A stretch of DNA of 24,050 nt from a virus (IMGVR_UViG_3300025646_000364:1-24050), one strand, 5' to 3'. Numbered from the stretch's first letter, positions 6,388 to 13,312 are shown. Program-made: numbers and translations. Notes: a model not told the origin generated them from the letters alone.

Positions 6388-6706
6388 CACCAAGAAGCTG
6401 AGAGCCTCTGCATTAGCGGCCAGTGACTACAACTCATACTCATTTGCTAAAGACAAGCCTATGCTGTGTAGTGTTGAACCCCAAACAATCCTCGCATTGC
6501 TAGGCCGACTGGAAAAGCTTGAGCAAGACAGGACAAACTTGATACGTGAAAACGCTGAACTTAGCAGTCAGCTCCAAGCAGCAAGGCGTGTCTGTGAAGC
6601 TGCTGAGAGGGTGCAGCACTATGACTGCGCTGTGGCAGGTAGGGAGACTTGTGTTTTGTGTCAAGCAATAGAAGCATACAAGCAAGCGGAGCGCGGGGAT
6701 GAGTGA
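6380..6706 (+). CDS. Coiled-coil phage accessory protein
   Basis: A 108-residue protein from ATG 6380, with AAAGG 7 nt upstream. The middle, about 39-73 (LLGRLEKLEQDRTNLIRE and LSSQLQAARRVCEAAE), is a long amphipathic helix. Near the end, ETCVLCQAIEAYKQ carries a CxxC pair. This general pattern, a leucine-rich helix followed by a VCEAA and CVLC segment, is common in variable early proteins of phages of unknown function. Its second half is related to the next gene, including a 17-nt identical stretch. Confidence 0.6.
   Translation: MIDTKKLRASALAASDYNSYSFAKDKPMLCSVEPQTILALLGRLEKLEQDRTNLIRENAELSSQLQAARRVCEAAERVQHYDCAVAGRETCVLCQAIEAYKQAERGDE
6572..6588 (+). repeat. 17-nt direct repeat, copy 1
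   Basis: CTCCAAGCAGCAAGGCG, identical at 6756-6772 in the next gene; both copies encode LQAARRVCE-type helix sequence. It marks duplication or recombination between neighbouring small genes. Confidence 0.85.
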
Positions 6707-6908
6707 AGAAGAGAAGATATTAACCTTAGACGGATATCTTAAACTGCTTAAAGAACTCCAAGCAGCAAGGCGGGTTTGTGAGTTGGTTCAAAGGAAGGTT
6801 AACACCGACGATTGGGAAGAAGATAATGCTAAGCGGCAAGAAAACCTCCAAAATGAACACGAGCTACTCAAAGCTCTAGAAGCCTACAAGCAAGTGAGGG
6901 GAGAATGA
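6699..6908 (+). CDS. Small coiled-coil protein, shortened relative of the preceding gene
   Basis: A 69-residue protein that overlaps the upstream gene by 8 nt (ATGAGTGA). It shares with that gene LQAARRVCE in the middle and EAYKQ near the C-terminus, but lacks its N-terminal half and the CxxC pair. It ends VRGE-TGA in an ATGA junction with the next gene. Probably a partial duplicate that still folds as a helix; function unknown. Confidence 0.6.
   Translation: MSEEEKILTLDGYLKLLKELQAARRVCELVQRKVNTDDWEEDNAKRQENLQNEHELLKALEAYKQVRGE
6756..6772 (+). repeat. 17-nt direct repeat, copy 2
   Basis: Identical to 6572-6588, in the same codon frame relative to the encoded LQAARR segment. The spacing between copies is 184 nt. 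Confidence 0.85.
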
Positions 6909-7078
6909 GCAATAAAATATGGGTAAACAGCCAAAGATGCCCGCCTGTAATTGATGGCTTTCACACAATAGAGGTACTGAAGTGGAAAGAAGAAACACTT
7001 GGAGCAGAGAGCGTTAGGAACATCCTAAGAAAAGGGATAATGGCACTAGCTAAAATTGCGGAGGCAATGGGAGAATGA
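6905..7078 (+). CDS. 57-residue hypothetical protein
   Basis: A short gene with ATGA junctions at both ends and GGGAGA immediately before its ATG. The same GGGAGAATGAGCA string begins both this gene and the next one. It reads MSNKIWVNSQRCPPVIDGFH and ends in a helical segment with NILRKGIMALAKIAEAMGE. No family is recognised. The double translational coupling is the main support for it. Confidence 0.6.
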   Translation: MSNKIWVNSQRCPPVIDGFHTIEVLKWKEETLGAESVRNILRKGIMALAKIAEAMGE

Positions 7079-7371
7079 GCAGGGAAATTGATGCGCTGGT
7101 TGCGGAGCATGTGATGGATGGAGACATTAGACCTTACTCAACTGTCATTCAGGCGGCATGGGCAGTGGTTGAGAAGATGAAAGTCCATGGTTACGAGCGT
7201 TTTGTTCTCAGTATTAACAATGAATATCCTGATGGCGTTTGGGATGCTGAGTTCGGGAAAGCAAGCGGCTTCCATGTTGCAGAATGTGGTGAGTCGGACA
7301 CCGCTCAAATGGCGATAGCGTTAGCAGCTTTGAAGGCTAAGGGGATTAAACCGGCTGACAAGGGGGAGTAA
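7075..7371 (+). CDS. Phage ABA-sandwich domain protein
   Basis: A 98-residue protein. The layout LVAEHVMDGD, then YSTVIQAAWAVVEKM, a strand region with FVLSINN and WDAEF, and a C-terminal helix with AQMAIALAALKAKG matches the phage ABA-sandwich domain family of small early proteins found in many phages and prophages. Its biochemical role is not known. It is the last gene of the tightly overlapped run; a 136-nt gap follows. Confidence 0.68.
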   Translation: MSREIDALVAEHVMDGDIRPYSTVIQAAWAVVEKMKVHGYERFVLSINNEYPDGVWDAEFGKASGFHVAECGESDTAQMAIALAALKAKGIKPADKGE

Positions 7372-7507
7372 ATATACTCTTTAACGTATCATTGCAGTGA
7401 GAATATGGCCTAAATATAGCGTTAAACAGGTCAATTACCACTAGGCTGAGAATGACTCTTACAGCTTACATTTTACTGTAAAAGAGACAAAGCAAGGCGC
7501 AGATATC
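7372..7507 (+). other. 136-nt gap between early genes
   Basis: No gene fits here. An imperfect hairpin at 7456-7486 (CTCTTACAG pairing with CTGTAAAAGAG, one bulged base, loop of 11) lies shortly before the next start. I cannot identify a good promoter; the hairpin may be a regulatory or processing site. Confidence 0.35.
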
Positions 7508-7717
7508 ATGAAATACATTTTTGAAACTGACGAACAAGAAGAAGCTGAAGTCCTTTTCAATGCTTTTGCCGTTAAATCTGCTCTCTGGGATTTTAGCAGC
7601 TGGCTTCGGGACGCTGTGAAATATGACACCGCAGGCATGGACTTCAAAACGTTAGAGGCAGTTCGAAAGGAACTATATGATAATTTCAAAGACTTTTCAG
7701 ATGATTATATAAGGTAA
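7508..7717 (+). CDS. Small conserved-looking phage protein
   Basis: A 69-residue acidic protein that begins MKYIFETDEQEEAEVLFNAF and contains SALWDFSSWLRDAVKY followed by a helical RKELYDNF segment. This resembles small phage proteins that begin with a YIFE-x-DE motif and carry an SALWD-like helix; no activity is known for them. The start ATG has only AAGG about 10 nt upstream. It is separated by 4 nt from the patatin-like gene and probably co-expressed with it. Confidence 0.6.
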   Translation: MKYIFETDEQEEAEVLFNAFAVKSALWDFSSWLRDAVKYDTAGMDFKTLEAVRKELYDNFKDFSDDYIR

Positions 7718-7721
7718 AAAC

Positions 7722-8495
7722 ATGACAGCAATTGTTAACATAGGATGCGCAGCCCTCGGGGCTATTCAGATGGCAGGACTCAGGCAACTTGACATAAAGA
7801 ACCCGGTTCAATACGGGATCAGTTCAGGGGCTTTTGTCTCGGCAATGTCAGCTCAAGTCGGAGCCGAAGAAGCGTGGAATTTATGGCATCAAATTAAAGG
7901 CCGGACTGATGTTTTCAGGCTTCACCTTAAGCCGTGGAAAGGGGTTTTTAACTTCGATCCTCTGCGTGAACTTATGGCTCCGCACTTTAAGAACCTGCCA
8001 CAAATGCAGGCTCATGTTTGCTGCCTTCATCAAAGAACGGGAAAGCTGACATGGTTTTCAAATCAGAAGTTAAAGCCCGAGGATTTTCTTGAAAGAACTC
8101 TTGACGCCGGAAGGATAGCCGGGTTTGTTCGGCCAGCTATGTTCATGGATGCAGGACCGGCAAAGCTTGCCCCCATCGGCAAGGCTATAAGAGACGGCCA
8201 TGAAGATATTGTTGTTATCTGCGGCTATCCCCCAGAACCCGAGACATTCGATCAAACTGAGACTGGCTGGAAGCTTGCGGCTCAGTCTTTTAATCGTTTG
8301 CTTCATAATCAGACCTACGATGATATCAGGCTGGCTTATGCAAGAAATGAAAACCCAAAATATAAAAAAGTGAAGATCAGGGTTTTCGGCCCCGATCAAC
8401 ACATGTATGACAGCTTTGATTTTTCAAAAACCACGGAAGGTCTAAAGGCAAAAGTTGTCGAGTTTTCCCTTAAGCGGATTTTAAGGGCCGAATAA
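7722..8495 (+). CDS. Patatin-like lipase-fold protein (putative acyl hydrolase)
   Basis: A 257-residue protein with patatin features in the right order. A glycine-containing loop starts the protein (NIGCAALGAIQMAGLRQL, residues 6-23), where patatins have G-G-G-x-R/K-G. The nucleophile elbow is GISSG with Ser34. MDAGPAKLAPIGKAIRDG has Asp143 in a DAG in place of the usual DGG/DGA, followed by the P-x-x-A-I stretch and EDIVVI strand. Patatins use a Ser-Asp dyad to hydrolyse phospholipid or other acyl esters. The oxyanion loop is degenerate (Leu at the usual Arg/Lys), so activity is not certain. A ribosome site AAGG lies 7 nt upstream. It is the last plus-strand gene and converges on the lysis operon. 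Confidence 0.72.
   Translation: MTAIVNIGCAALGAIQMAGLRQLDIKNPVQYGISSGAFVSAMSAQVGAEEAWNLWHQIKGRTDVFRLHLKPWKGVFNFDPLRELMAPHFKNLPQMQAHVCCLHQRTGKLTWFSNQKLKPEDFLERTLDAGRIAGFVRPAMFMDAGPAKLAPIGKAIRDGHEDIVVICGYPPEPETFDQTETGWKLAAQSFNRLLHNQTYDDIRLAYARNENPKYKKVKIRVFGPDQHMYDSFDFSKTTEGLKAKVVEFSLKRILRAE
8467..8487. terminator. Hairpin at the convergent gene ends
   Basis: CCCTTAA (8467-8473) pairs with TTAAGGG (8481-8487) around a 7-nt loop, inside the overlapping ends of the convergent patatin and late operons. Neither side has a T-run, so it is at best a weak or factor-assisted bidirectional terminator. Confidence 0.35.
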
Positions 8496-8805
8496 GATTA
8501 TATAGATCAAATAACCGAACAGAGTTTTGAACCAACAGCTCAACAATGGGCTCAAGCGGCCCCTCAATATCGATCTTGTCCTTAACATATTCGTTAAGCT
8601 CTTCTTTTTCATCGGCATCAAGATCGGCATATTCAAGCCTGGCTTCATGGATGTTTTTGGCTGCATTTCTTAGCTCTGAAAGCAACTTATATCCCTTGAT
8701 GCCAACCTTGATGATTGATCCGCCGTTCCTGTAAGCGTCGATAAGCTCGACCAGTTCGCAGAGAACCCCTAAGATGTCTTTTAATTTGTCGATGTCATGT
8801 TTCAA
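8470..8805 (-). CDS. Helical hypothetical protein, last gene of the lysis operon
   Basis: A 111-residue protein read from TTG 8805, which has AAGGAG about 6 nt upstream and overlaps the upstream stop as TTGA. It is rich in helix-forming charged residues (KLKDILGVLCELVELIDAY, LDADEKEELNEYVKDK) with a more hydrophobic C-terminal helix. No clear transmembrane helix and no known family. It ends opposite the patatin gene, sharing 26 nt. Its place after the small membrane proteins suggests a role around lysis. Confidence 0.6.
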   Translation of the reverse strand: MKHDIDKLKDILGVLCELVELIDAYRNGGSIIKVGIKGYKLLSELRNAAKNIHEARLEYADLDADEKEELNEYVKDKIDIEGPLEPIVELLVQNSVRLFDLYNLIRPLKSA

Positions 8806-8990
8806 AGTGCTCTCCTTGTTTTGCGATAAATAAACTTCATAATTTTTTTAGTATACCTGTAAATATAAGCCAATATCTTTTTGGCTACAATGAACGGGGC
8901 AAAAATAACCCTAACGGCTTTATTGACGAATATTTTAATTATTATGAGCTTCATTATGAAGCTAGTTCCACCTAGAATCGGTCCTATCAT
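8802..8990 (-). CDS. Small very basic membrane-associated protein
   Basis: A 62-residue protein with hydrophobic stretches (FIMKLIIIKIFV, VIFAPFIVAKKILAYIY) punctuated by Lys and Arg and a strongly basic end (KFIYRKTRRAL). AGGAAA precedes the ATG and the gene couples to its neighbour by ATGA. Size, hydrophobicity and basic tail suit a holin- or pinholin-like protein in the lysis cassette, but no holin family is recognised. Confidence 0.55.
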   Translation of the reverse strand: MIGPILGGTSFIMKLIIIKIFVNKAVRVIFAPFIVAKKILAYIYRYTKKIMKFIYRKTRRAL

Positions 8991-9202
8991 TTTCCTGCCT
9001 TTATTATGTGTTTTATAAGTATTTCTTGCCTGCCACGAACAACACCAAGATCTTTTTTTATTTCAGCAACATCATCGTGAATGATTTCCAGCTTCTCAAT
9101 ATCACGAGCCACAACCCGGGTTCTGTTGTCAATTGTTGTCAGCCAAATGATCCCGCCGGAAATAATCCCCAGAAGAGTTAAAAATTCAATAACAATTTTC
9201 AC
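8987..9202 (-). CDS. Small membrane-anchored coiled-coil protein (holin- or spanin-like candidate)
   Basis: A 71-residue protein starting at GTG 9202, which overlaps the upstream TGA as GTGA. An N-terminal membrane helix, about 4-21 (VIEFLTLLGIISGGIIWL), is followed by a charged helix with heptads (DIEKLEIIHDDVAEIKKDL) and a basic end. This layout is typical of phage haemolysin-XhlA-like holin partners and of inner-membrane spanins. The lipoprotein gene directly upstream makes a spanin pairing conceivable. Confidence 0.55.
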   Translation of the reverse strand: MKIVIEFLTLLGIISGGIIWLTTIDNRTRVVARDIEKLEIIHDDVAEIKKDLGVVRGRQEILIKHIIKAGK

Positions 9203-10053
9203 TTCAGAATCAACCTCGCAACATAAGCTTGATAAATATGGGGATACTCATCAGAGCCCCTGATATATGAAGGTATATAGCCCGACAGCAGCCTATCAGC
9301 GGCTGCTTCTCTCATATCGGACGCAGCAAAGAAGAGGGCATCTTTGTCATCGACTTCCCTCAACCCTTCAAGCATATCCAGCATGTTCTCAGTATACCCG
9401 CCATTAACCCGGGATACAAATTCGATCAGTAGGGCTTGGAGATGGCGCTCATAGTCTGCTTTGACAGGAAAGAAGACAACAGCCCCGGGCTTATCCGACC
9501 CGAAGGCCAGCCTTAAAACAGCCTGAAGATTGGGTTTAAGCACGACCCGGCCAATAACACTGATCGGCTTGCCTATAATCCAGTGATCCCGGCGGGCTCT
9601 TTCGTAGTATTCTTTTATTTTCCCAGCGTTTCCTGCTGCATGTTGCCCAAGAACCCAGCCGACAATCATGTCATTAGATATCGTGGACTTGCTGCCTCTA
9701 TCCTCACCGTCAAGCCAGCAAGGATCATAAGGCCTTCTGTGCAAAACATTGGGCTCATGTTCCGCGAGGCTTAGGTCTATCGACTCAATTCCAGCGGCTC
9801 TTGCGATGCCGTTAAACAGCAAAGAATCGCAATCGTGTGGGGCTATCCAAGACCCAAGGCTTGATAAATGTTTTATCTTGTCGCGGTATAATTGAGCAAC
9901 TGGAGACTGCCAGTCTGCTTTTGGAATAGGAAGACGTGACTCTATGATTTTGGTCACATATGGGTCATCGTTGCAACTAATCGTCAATAATAGGCTTGGA
10001 AGTGAGAGCAGTATAATAACCAAGCACCTTATCGACATAGTTTTGATTTGCAT
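9199..10053 (-). CDS. Exported lipoprotein-like phage protein of unknown function
   Basis: A 284-residue protein; AAGGA lies 8 nt before ATG 10053. Residues 7-26 form a signal segment (CLVIILLSLPSLLLTIS) that ends at Cys27, a possible but non-canonical lipobox. The mature part has APHDCDSLLF (71-80), LHRRP (104-108) with Cys112, and SKSTISNDM (121-129). This set resembles an uncharacterised phage family with CDSLLF, HRRP and STISRDM motifs. The clustered His, Asp, Cys and Ser could be a catalytic site. Its first 77 nt overlap the end of the transglycosylase gene in another frame. Confidence 0.6.
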   Translation of the reverse strand: MQIKTMSIRCLVIILLSLPSLLLTISCNDDPYVTKIIESRLPIPKADWQSPVAQLYRDKIKHLSSLGSWIAPHDCDSLLFNGIARAAGIESIDLSLAEHEPNVLHRRPYDPCWLDGEDRGSKSTISNDMIVGWVLGQHAAGNAGKIKEYYERARRDHWIIGKPISVIGRVVLKPNLQAVLRLAFGSDKPGAVVFFPVKADYERHLQALLIEFVSRVNGGYTENMLDMLEGLREVDDKDALFFAASDMREAAADRLLSGYIPSYIRGSDEYPHIYQAYVARLILK

Positions 10054-10498
10054 AAATTCCGTCCTTGTTTAGTCTTGGAATTCCGGCGTTATAAGCGGCC
10101 ACCACATCGGATATTTTATCATATTTCTTATGTATTAAAGAGAGCTTCAGACAACCATAAGAAAGCCCGACCTTAACCAGACATAGCTTGGGAAGCGGCC
10201 CTTTATAGCCACACTCACGAGCAACTCCTCCCATGATCTGAAGCATTCCCCAGGAGGTCTTTTGATGAGCCCGCTCCGTTATCTCTGTGATTCCAAGATC
10301 TTCGGCAAATCGTTCAGTCTTATAAACCCACTTGTAATCCTTCTCGAATCTAGTAGCCCAGGGGTTTCCCGAGCTTTCTGTCTGAACCATAGAAGCCACA
10401 AGCAGGGGATCAAGCCCGTAACGCCTGGCTTCTGATGATATCGAGTTCCAATGCAGCCTTAGCGCCCATTCGGTCCAGTTCAATTTTCTCTCTCCCAT
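9977..10498 (-). CDS. Lytic transglycosylase (SLT domain), phage endolysin
   Basis: A 173-residue protein with the full SLT pattern: the catalytic Glu41 in VQTESSGNPWA, SWGMLQI (82-88) matching the GLMQI block, AAYNAGI (134-140), and a late NYVDKV Tyr. Such enzymes cleave the MurNAc-GlcNAc bond of peptidoglycan and leave an anhydro end. There is no signal peptide or membrane segment, so release would need a holin or one of the small membrane proteins beside it. It overlaps both neighbours, 19 nt upstream and 77 nt downstream. An entry role as a virion lysin is less likely given its place. Confidence 0.85.
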   Translation of the reverse strand: MGERKLNWTEWALRLHWNSISSEARRYGLDPLLVASMVQTESSGNPWATRFEKDYKWVYKTERFAEDLGITEITERAHQKTSWGMLQIMGGVARECGYKGPLPKLCLVKVGLSYGCLKLSLIHKKYDKISDVVAAYNAGIPRLNKDGIYANQNYVDKVLGYYTALTSKPIIDD

Positions 10499-10710
10499 AA
10501 AGCTTGATCATCATTAACAACGGGCTCTCTTTTCTCATTGATCACAAATGAGCCCGATGGCGTGTTGATGATTTGCTTCTTTTTTGGCTTCTCAAAGCTG
10601 CGTTTTATTTTTGGTCGGGGTCTGAGGGCATATATAGTGAGCCAAGCTGCCCCCAATATGACCCCGATAGTAAGGAACTGGATAATCAAGAGTGATCTTA
10701 CAAAATCCAT
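10480..10710 (-). CDS. Small membrane protein of the lysis cassette
   Basis: A 76-residue protein with one N-terminal membrane helix (about 6-28, LLIIQFLTIGVILGAAWLTIY), followed by a highly basic segment (RPRPKIKRSFEKPKKK) and a polar tail. AAAGG lies 7 nt before the ATG. It is followed directly by the transglycosylase. A holin, holin-regulator or inner-membrane spanin role is plausible from the location; no family is recognised. Confidence 0.6.
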   Translation of the reverse strand: MDFVRSLLIIQFLTIGVILGAAWLTIYALRPRPKIKRSFEKPKKKQIINTPSGSFVINEKREPVVNDDQALWEREN

Positions 10711-11225
10711 TCGTGAGCCTTTGCGCTGAAAAGTATAGCATCGATATGCTTGCCGTTTTTGTAGTAGAAATCCCGCCGGGTGCCCTCGACGTGCATTCCG
10801 ATCTTTTTGAAGAGGTGCCGCGCCGGGTTCTCAGAAAAGGTCTCGCCCCAGATGATATTAAGCCCAAGTTCATCAAAGCCGTAATTAAATAGCGTATGAA
10901 GGGCCTTCTTAGCTATCCCACGGCGTTGCTTGTCGGGATCGATCCACAAGCTAAACTCAGCCTTGCGAACATGCATATCAATCGACGTGAGCCCGCAGAC
11001 GCCAGAAGGCTTCCCATCAACCTGGGGATCGCACCAAATCTCAAACATTTGAATGGTTTTATCATCGTTTTGAGCTTTAAACCACTTCTCTTGATCTTGC
11101 TCACTTATGAGCCCGACCTGTCGACACCACCCGCGTATTTCGGGGTTATTTCGACATCTGCGGTAAAAATCGACATATTTATGTTGCAGGGGAAGCAGAA
11201 CAACCCCTTTGTCATAATCAATCAT
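10698..11225 (-). CDS. GNAT N-acetyltransferase (PseH/RimJ-like)
   Basis: A 175-residue acetyltransferase. FSLWIDPDKQRRGIAKKAL (91-109) is motif A of the GNAT fold, with Q100-R-R-G-I-A105 forming the acetyl-CoA pyrophosphate loop. ENPARHLFKKIGM (132-144) is motif B. The HxxF and GTRRDFYYKNG end resembles RimJ/RimL- and PseH-type enzymes. PseH-type enzymes acetylate the 4-amino group of UDP-sugars made by a PseB dehydratase and an aminotransferase, and both enzyme types are encoded upstream in this operon. Acetylation of an amino sugar is therefore the preferred role, by inference; protein acetylation cannot be excluded. Confidence 0.75.
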   Translation of the reverse strand: MIDYDKGVVLLPLQHKYVDFYRRCRNNPEIRGWCRQVGLISEQDQEKWFKAQNDDKTIQMFEIWCDPQVDGKPSGVCGLTSIDMHVRKAEFSLWIDPDKQRRGIAKKALHTLFNYGFDELGLNIIWGETFSENPARHLFKKIGMHVEGTRRDFYYKNGKHIDAILFSAKAHEWIL

Positions 11226-11427
11226 TGGATGTCAACCTGTTGAAGATCTTGTAAACATCAAGAGCTGTGATTTGTTGGTTGGGCTGATAACCAGTTAGCT
11301 CTGTGAATGCCTGCACGAATTGAGAACCCTTTGATTGAGCCTCTGCTGCGTACTTCTCGACATGTTTGATAGCATCATCTAACTTATTATAAGTTGTGCT
11401 TCCATCTGGTTTAATAATTCCTGTCAT
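11218..11427 (-). CDS. Small hypothetical protein in the sugar operon
   Basis: A 69-residue soluble protein, MTGIIKPDGSTTYNKLDDAI and then a helix (HVEKYAAEAQSKGSQFVQAF). GAGGG precedes the ATG. It is coupled by ATGA to the aminotransferase upstream and by an 8-nt ATGATTGA overlap to the acetyltransferase downstream. Not recognised; too long and structured for a typical acyl carrier protein, and it lacks the DSL phosphopantetheine site. Confidence 0.6.
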   Translation of the reverse strand: MTGIIKPDGSTTYNKLDDAIKHVEKYAAEAQSKGSQFVQAFTELTGYQPNQQITALDVYKIFNRLTSND

Positions 11428-12611
11428 TTTTCCCTCACTTTCATTGAAAAAGGTGATGAAGGGGCTGGATATTCCATCTTAGCAAGCCCCTCTCCAATAC
11501 GTTCTTGAATCTCTTTAATTTGCGGCATAAATCCATATTTTTCTTTGGCAAGATCCCAGTTATAGAACCACGATTTGCAGAACAGCATTTTTGCCTTTGC
11601 TGCTTCTTGCATAAAGAGCCCGTGATCTCCCGTGATGATCCCTCGTGTGGGATAGCCTTCAAGCTGAATGGGTCCAAGAGAGTTGAATTCGTCCATAAAC
11701 TTTTGGCCTTCATCCCACAAGTTCTCGATGTTATAGCTTGGGTCTTTGAGAAGAAGATTAATAACAGCCTGACAAGCTGCAAGAGACGCCGTTTCTCCTG
11801 CGTAGGTCGATGAGACAAAATACTTTCTATCATCCATAACCCAAGGTCGGCCCCCAACAGCAGCCAAGGGAAAGCCCCCACCGATAGCTTTGCCAAGGAT
11901 AATCAAGTCGGGTTCTATGTTCCAATAGGCTGAGACTGAGAACTTAGGAAACCTGAACCCGGTTATGACTTCATCGAATATCAACATCACGCCGTTATCT
12001 GAACACTTTTGCCGAAGTTCTTTAAGCCACTCGCGGCGATTTGTCGATATGTCCGTCACAACCGGCTCAACAATAACAGCGGCAACATCATTTTTAATCT
12101 GGCTCAGATCTGTCAGCTTCCCAATGAAAGGATGATCAGGAACTCCGTGAGCGGGAGGGGTTAGACTGCAAAATTCATCATGCCAACCATGGTAAGCTTC
12201 AGATAAGACCTTATAGCGGCCTGTTGCGTTTCTTGCGATACGTATTGAAGCCGAACAAGCTTCTGAGCCTGTCTTAAGGAACTTCCAACGATCAACCCAA
12301 TGAAACATCTGCTTAAGCTTCTCGGCCGTCTCAACTTCGTAAACAGTCGGCAAGCTGTGGCAAGAGCCGTCATTAATAGCCCTGATCGCTTCCATTGTGA
12401 TCCGAGGGTTTCCTGTTCCGAATAAACCAGTCCCAAGCCCGCCCATGAAATCAAGCCACTTCTGGCCTTTTTCATCGGTCAGATAACAGCCATAACCCTT
12501 TTTGACATGAGTCGGAAATAGCCCATTAATAAGTGAATCAGGATGCTTTGAATTTGTCAGAGCCCCCTGAGCTATCGATCTTTGGGCTCTATGCCAGTAG
12601 CTTTCATTCAT
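11424..12611 (-). CDS. Class III PLP aminotransferase (glutamate-1-semialdehyde aminomutase-like)
   Basis: A 395-residue enzyme with the complete class III pattern. FLKTGSEACSASIRIAR (111-127) binds the cofactor phosphate, YHGWHD follows at 140-145, LIFDEVITGFRF (210-221) supplies Asp213 for the pyridine nitrogen, and LGKAIGGGFP holds the Schiff-base Lys241. Overall it is closest to the HemL/glutamate-1-semialdehyde type, but such proteins also occur in surface-sugar clusters. Between a cytidylyltransferase and an acetyltransferase it most likely adds an amino group to a keto sugar. The usual PseC/LegC aminotransferase in such pathways belongs to the DegT family, so this is an unusual choice. 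Length is slightly short for HemL (about 430). Confidence 0.85.
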   Translation of the reverse strand: MNESYWHRAQRSIAQGALTNSKHPDSLINGLFPTHVKKGYGCYLTDEKGQKWLDFMGGLGTGLFGTGNPRITMEAIRAINDGSCHSLPTVYEVETAEKLKQMFHWVDRWKFLKTGSEACSASIRIARNATGRYKVLSEAYHGWHDEFCSLTPPAHGVPDHPFIGKLTDLSQIKNDVAAVIVEPVVTDISTNRREWLKELRQKCSDNGVMLIFDEVITGFRFPKFSVSAYWNIEPDLIILGKAIGGGFPLAAVGGRPWVMDDRKYFVSSTYAGETASLAACQAVINLLLKDPSYNIENLWDEGQKFMDEFNSLGPIQLEGYPTRGIITGDHGLFMQEAAKAKMLFCKSWFYNWDLAKEKYGFMPQIKEIQERIGEGLAKMEYPAPSSPFSMKVREK

Positions 12612-13312
12612 ATTCTAAAGAACCCCCCAGGCTTGCTTTTAGCGAGGTTAATTTTTTTTTCCATGATCTCATGATAAGCGCGAACAAAATCAAGATCCTC
12701 TTCAGTATCAACCGAAAGCTTAAGGCTTGACGTGTCCTGATAACCCACAACATAAGCCGAACGAGCCCACTCCGGAGGCTGTCGCCTTAGAATCGTTGTT
12801 ACATGTTCTCTGTCGGACGGGCTGACAGCGTTAGCATTTGCCCACTTGAAAAGAGCCGATGATATGACTTCACAATCGAGCCCGTCTGCATAGGTGCGGG
12901 TTTCTTCATCGACGTTGGAAACATAATCATATTTGTACTTAACTGCATTGACGATGTGTTTGGTTATCAAGAAATGAGGGATTAAAGGACAATCTCCTGT
13001 GATCCTTGCTACGTAATCAGGAGCCTCGTTCTTAACCATAACCATATAACGACTCAGAACATCGTGCTCGGGTCCAGTGTATACCGTCTCAGAATCTCCA
13101 TATATTTCCTGGAGGGGATCGCCCTCGGGGACTAAGAGACAAACCTTTGCGAATATATTGCCGCCGTCAAAGTTGTTGATATACTTCGCAGATCCCTTGC
13201 AAGCCTTGAGAACCCAGTCAATAAGAGGACGGCCTGATATCTTCATTGTGGACTTCTTGGGAAGCCTTGAAGATGTCGATCTTGCCTGGATGCCGATCAC
13301 TACTTTGCGCAT
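12608..13312 (-). CDS. SpsF-like cytidylyltransferase (CMP-sugar synthetase family)
   Basis: A 234-residue nucleotidyltransferase. QARSTSSRLPKKS (9-21) is the nucleotide-binding loop of SpsF/CMP-Kdo/CMP-NeuAc-type enzymes; YVARITGDCPLI (100-111) and the Asp-containing LSVDTEEDLDFVR near the C-terminus complete the SpsF (COG1861) pattern. These enzymes transfer CMP from CTP to an acidic sugar. In this operon it would activate a product of the dehydratase and aminotransferase. No NeuB-type synthase that would make a nonulosonic acid is in the window, so the substrate is unknown. Confidence 0.82.
   Translation of the reverse strand: MRKVVIGIQARSTSSRLPKKSTMKISGRPLIDWVLKACKGSAKYINNFDGGNIFAKVCLLVPEGDPLQEIYGDSETVYTGPEHDVLSRYMVMVKNEAPDYVARITGDCPLIPHFLITKHIVNAVKYKYDYVSNVDEETRTYADGLDCEVISSALFKWANANAVSPSDREHVTTILRRQPPEWARSAYVVGYQDTSSLKLSVDTEEDLDFVRAYHEIMEKKINLAKSKPGGFFRI

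Noticed and set aside
7366-7379. Small hairpin GAGTA-AATA-TACTC at the end of the ABA-sandwich gene, followed by TTT
   Set aside because: Five weak base pairs and a short T-run are not enough for a terminator call.
12161-12475. 104-codon minus-strand frame inside the aminotransferase gene
   Set aside because: It is out of frame with a complete class III enzyme and shows no motif of its own.
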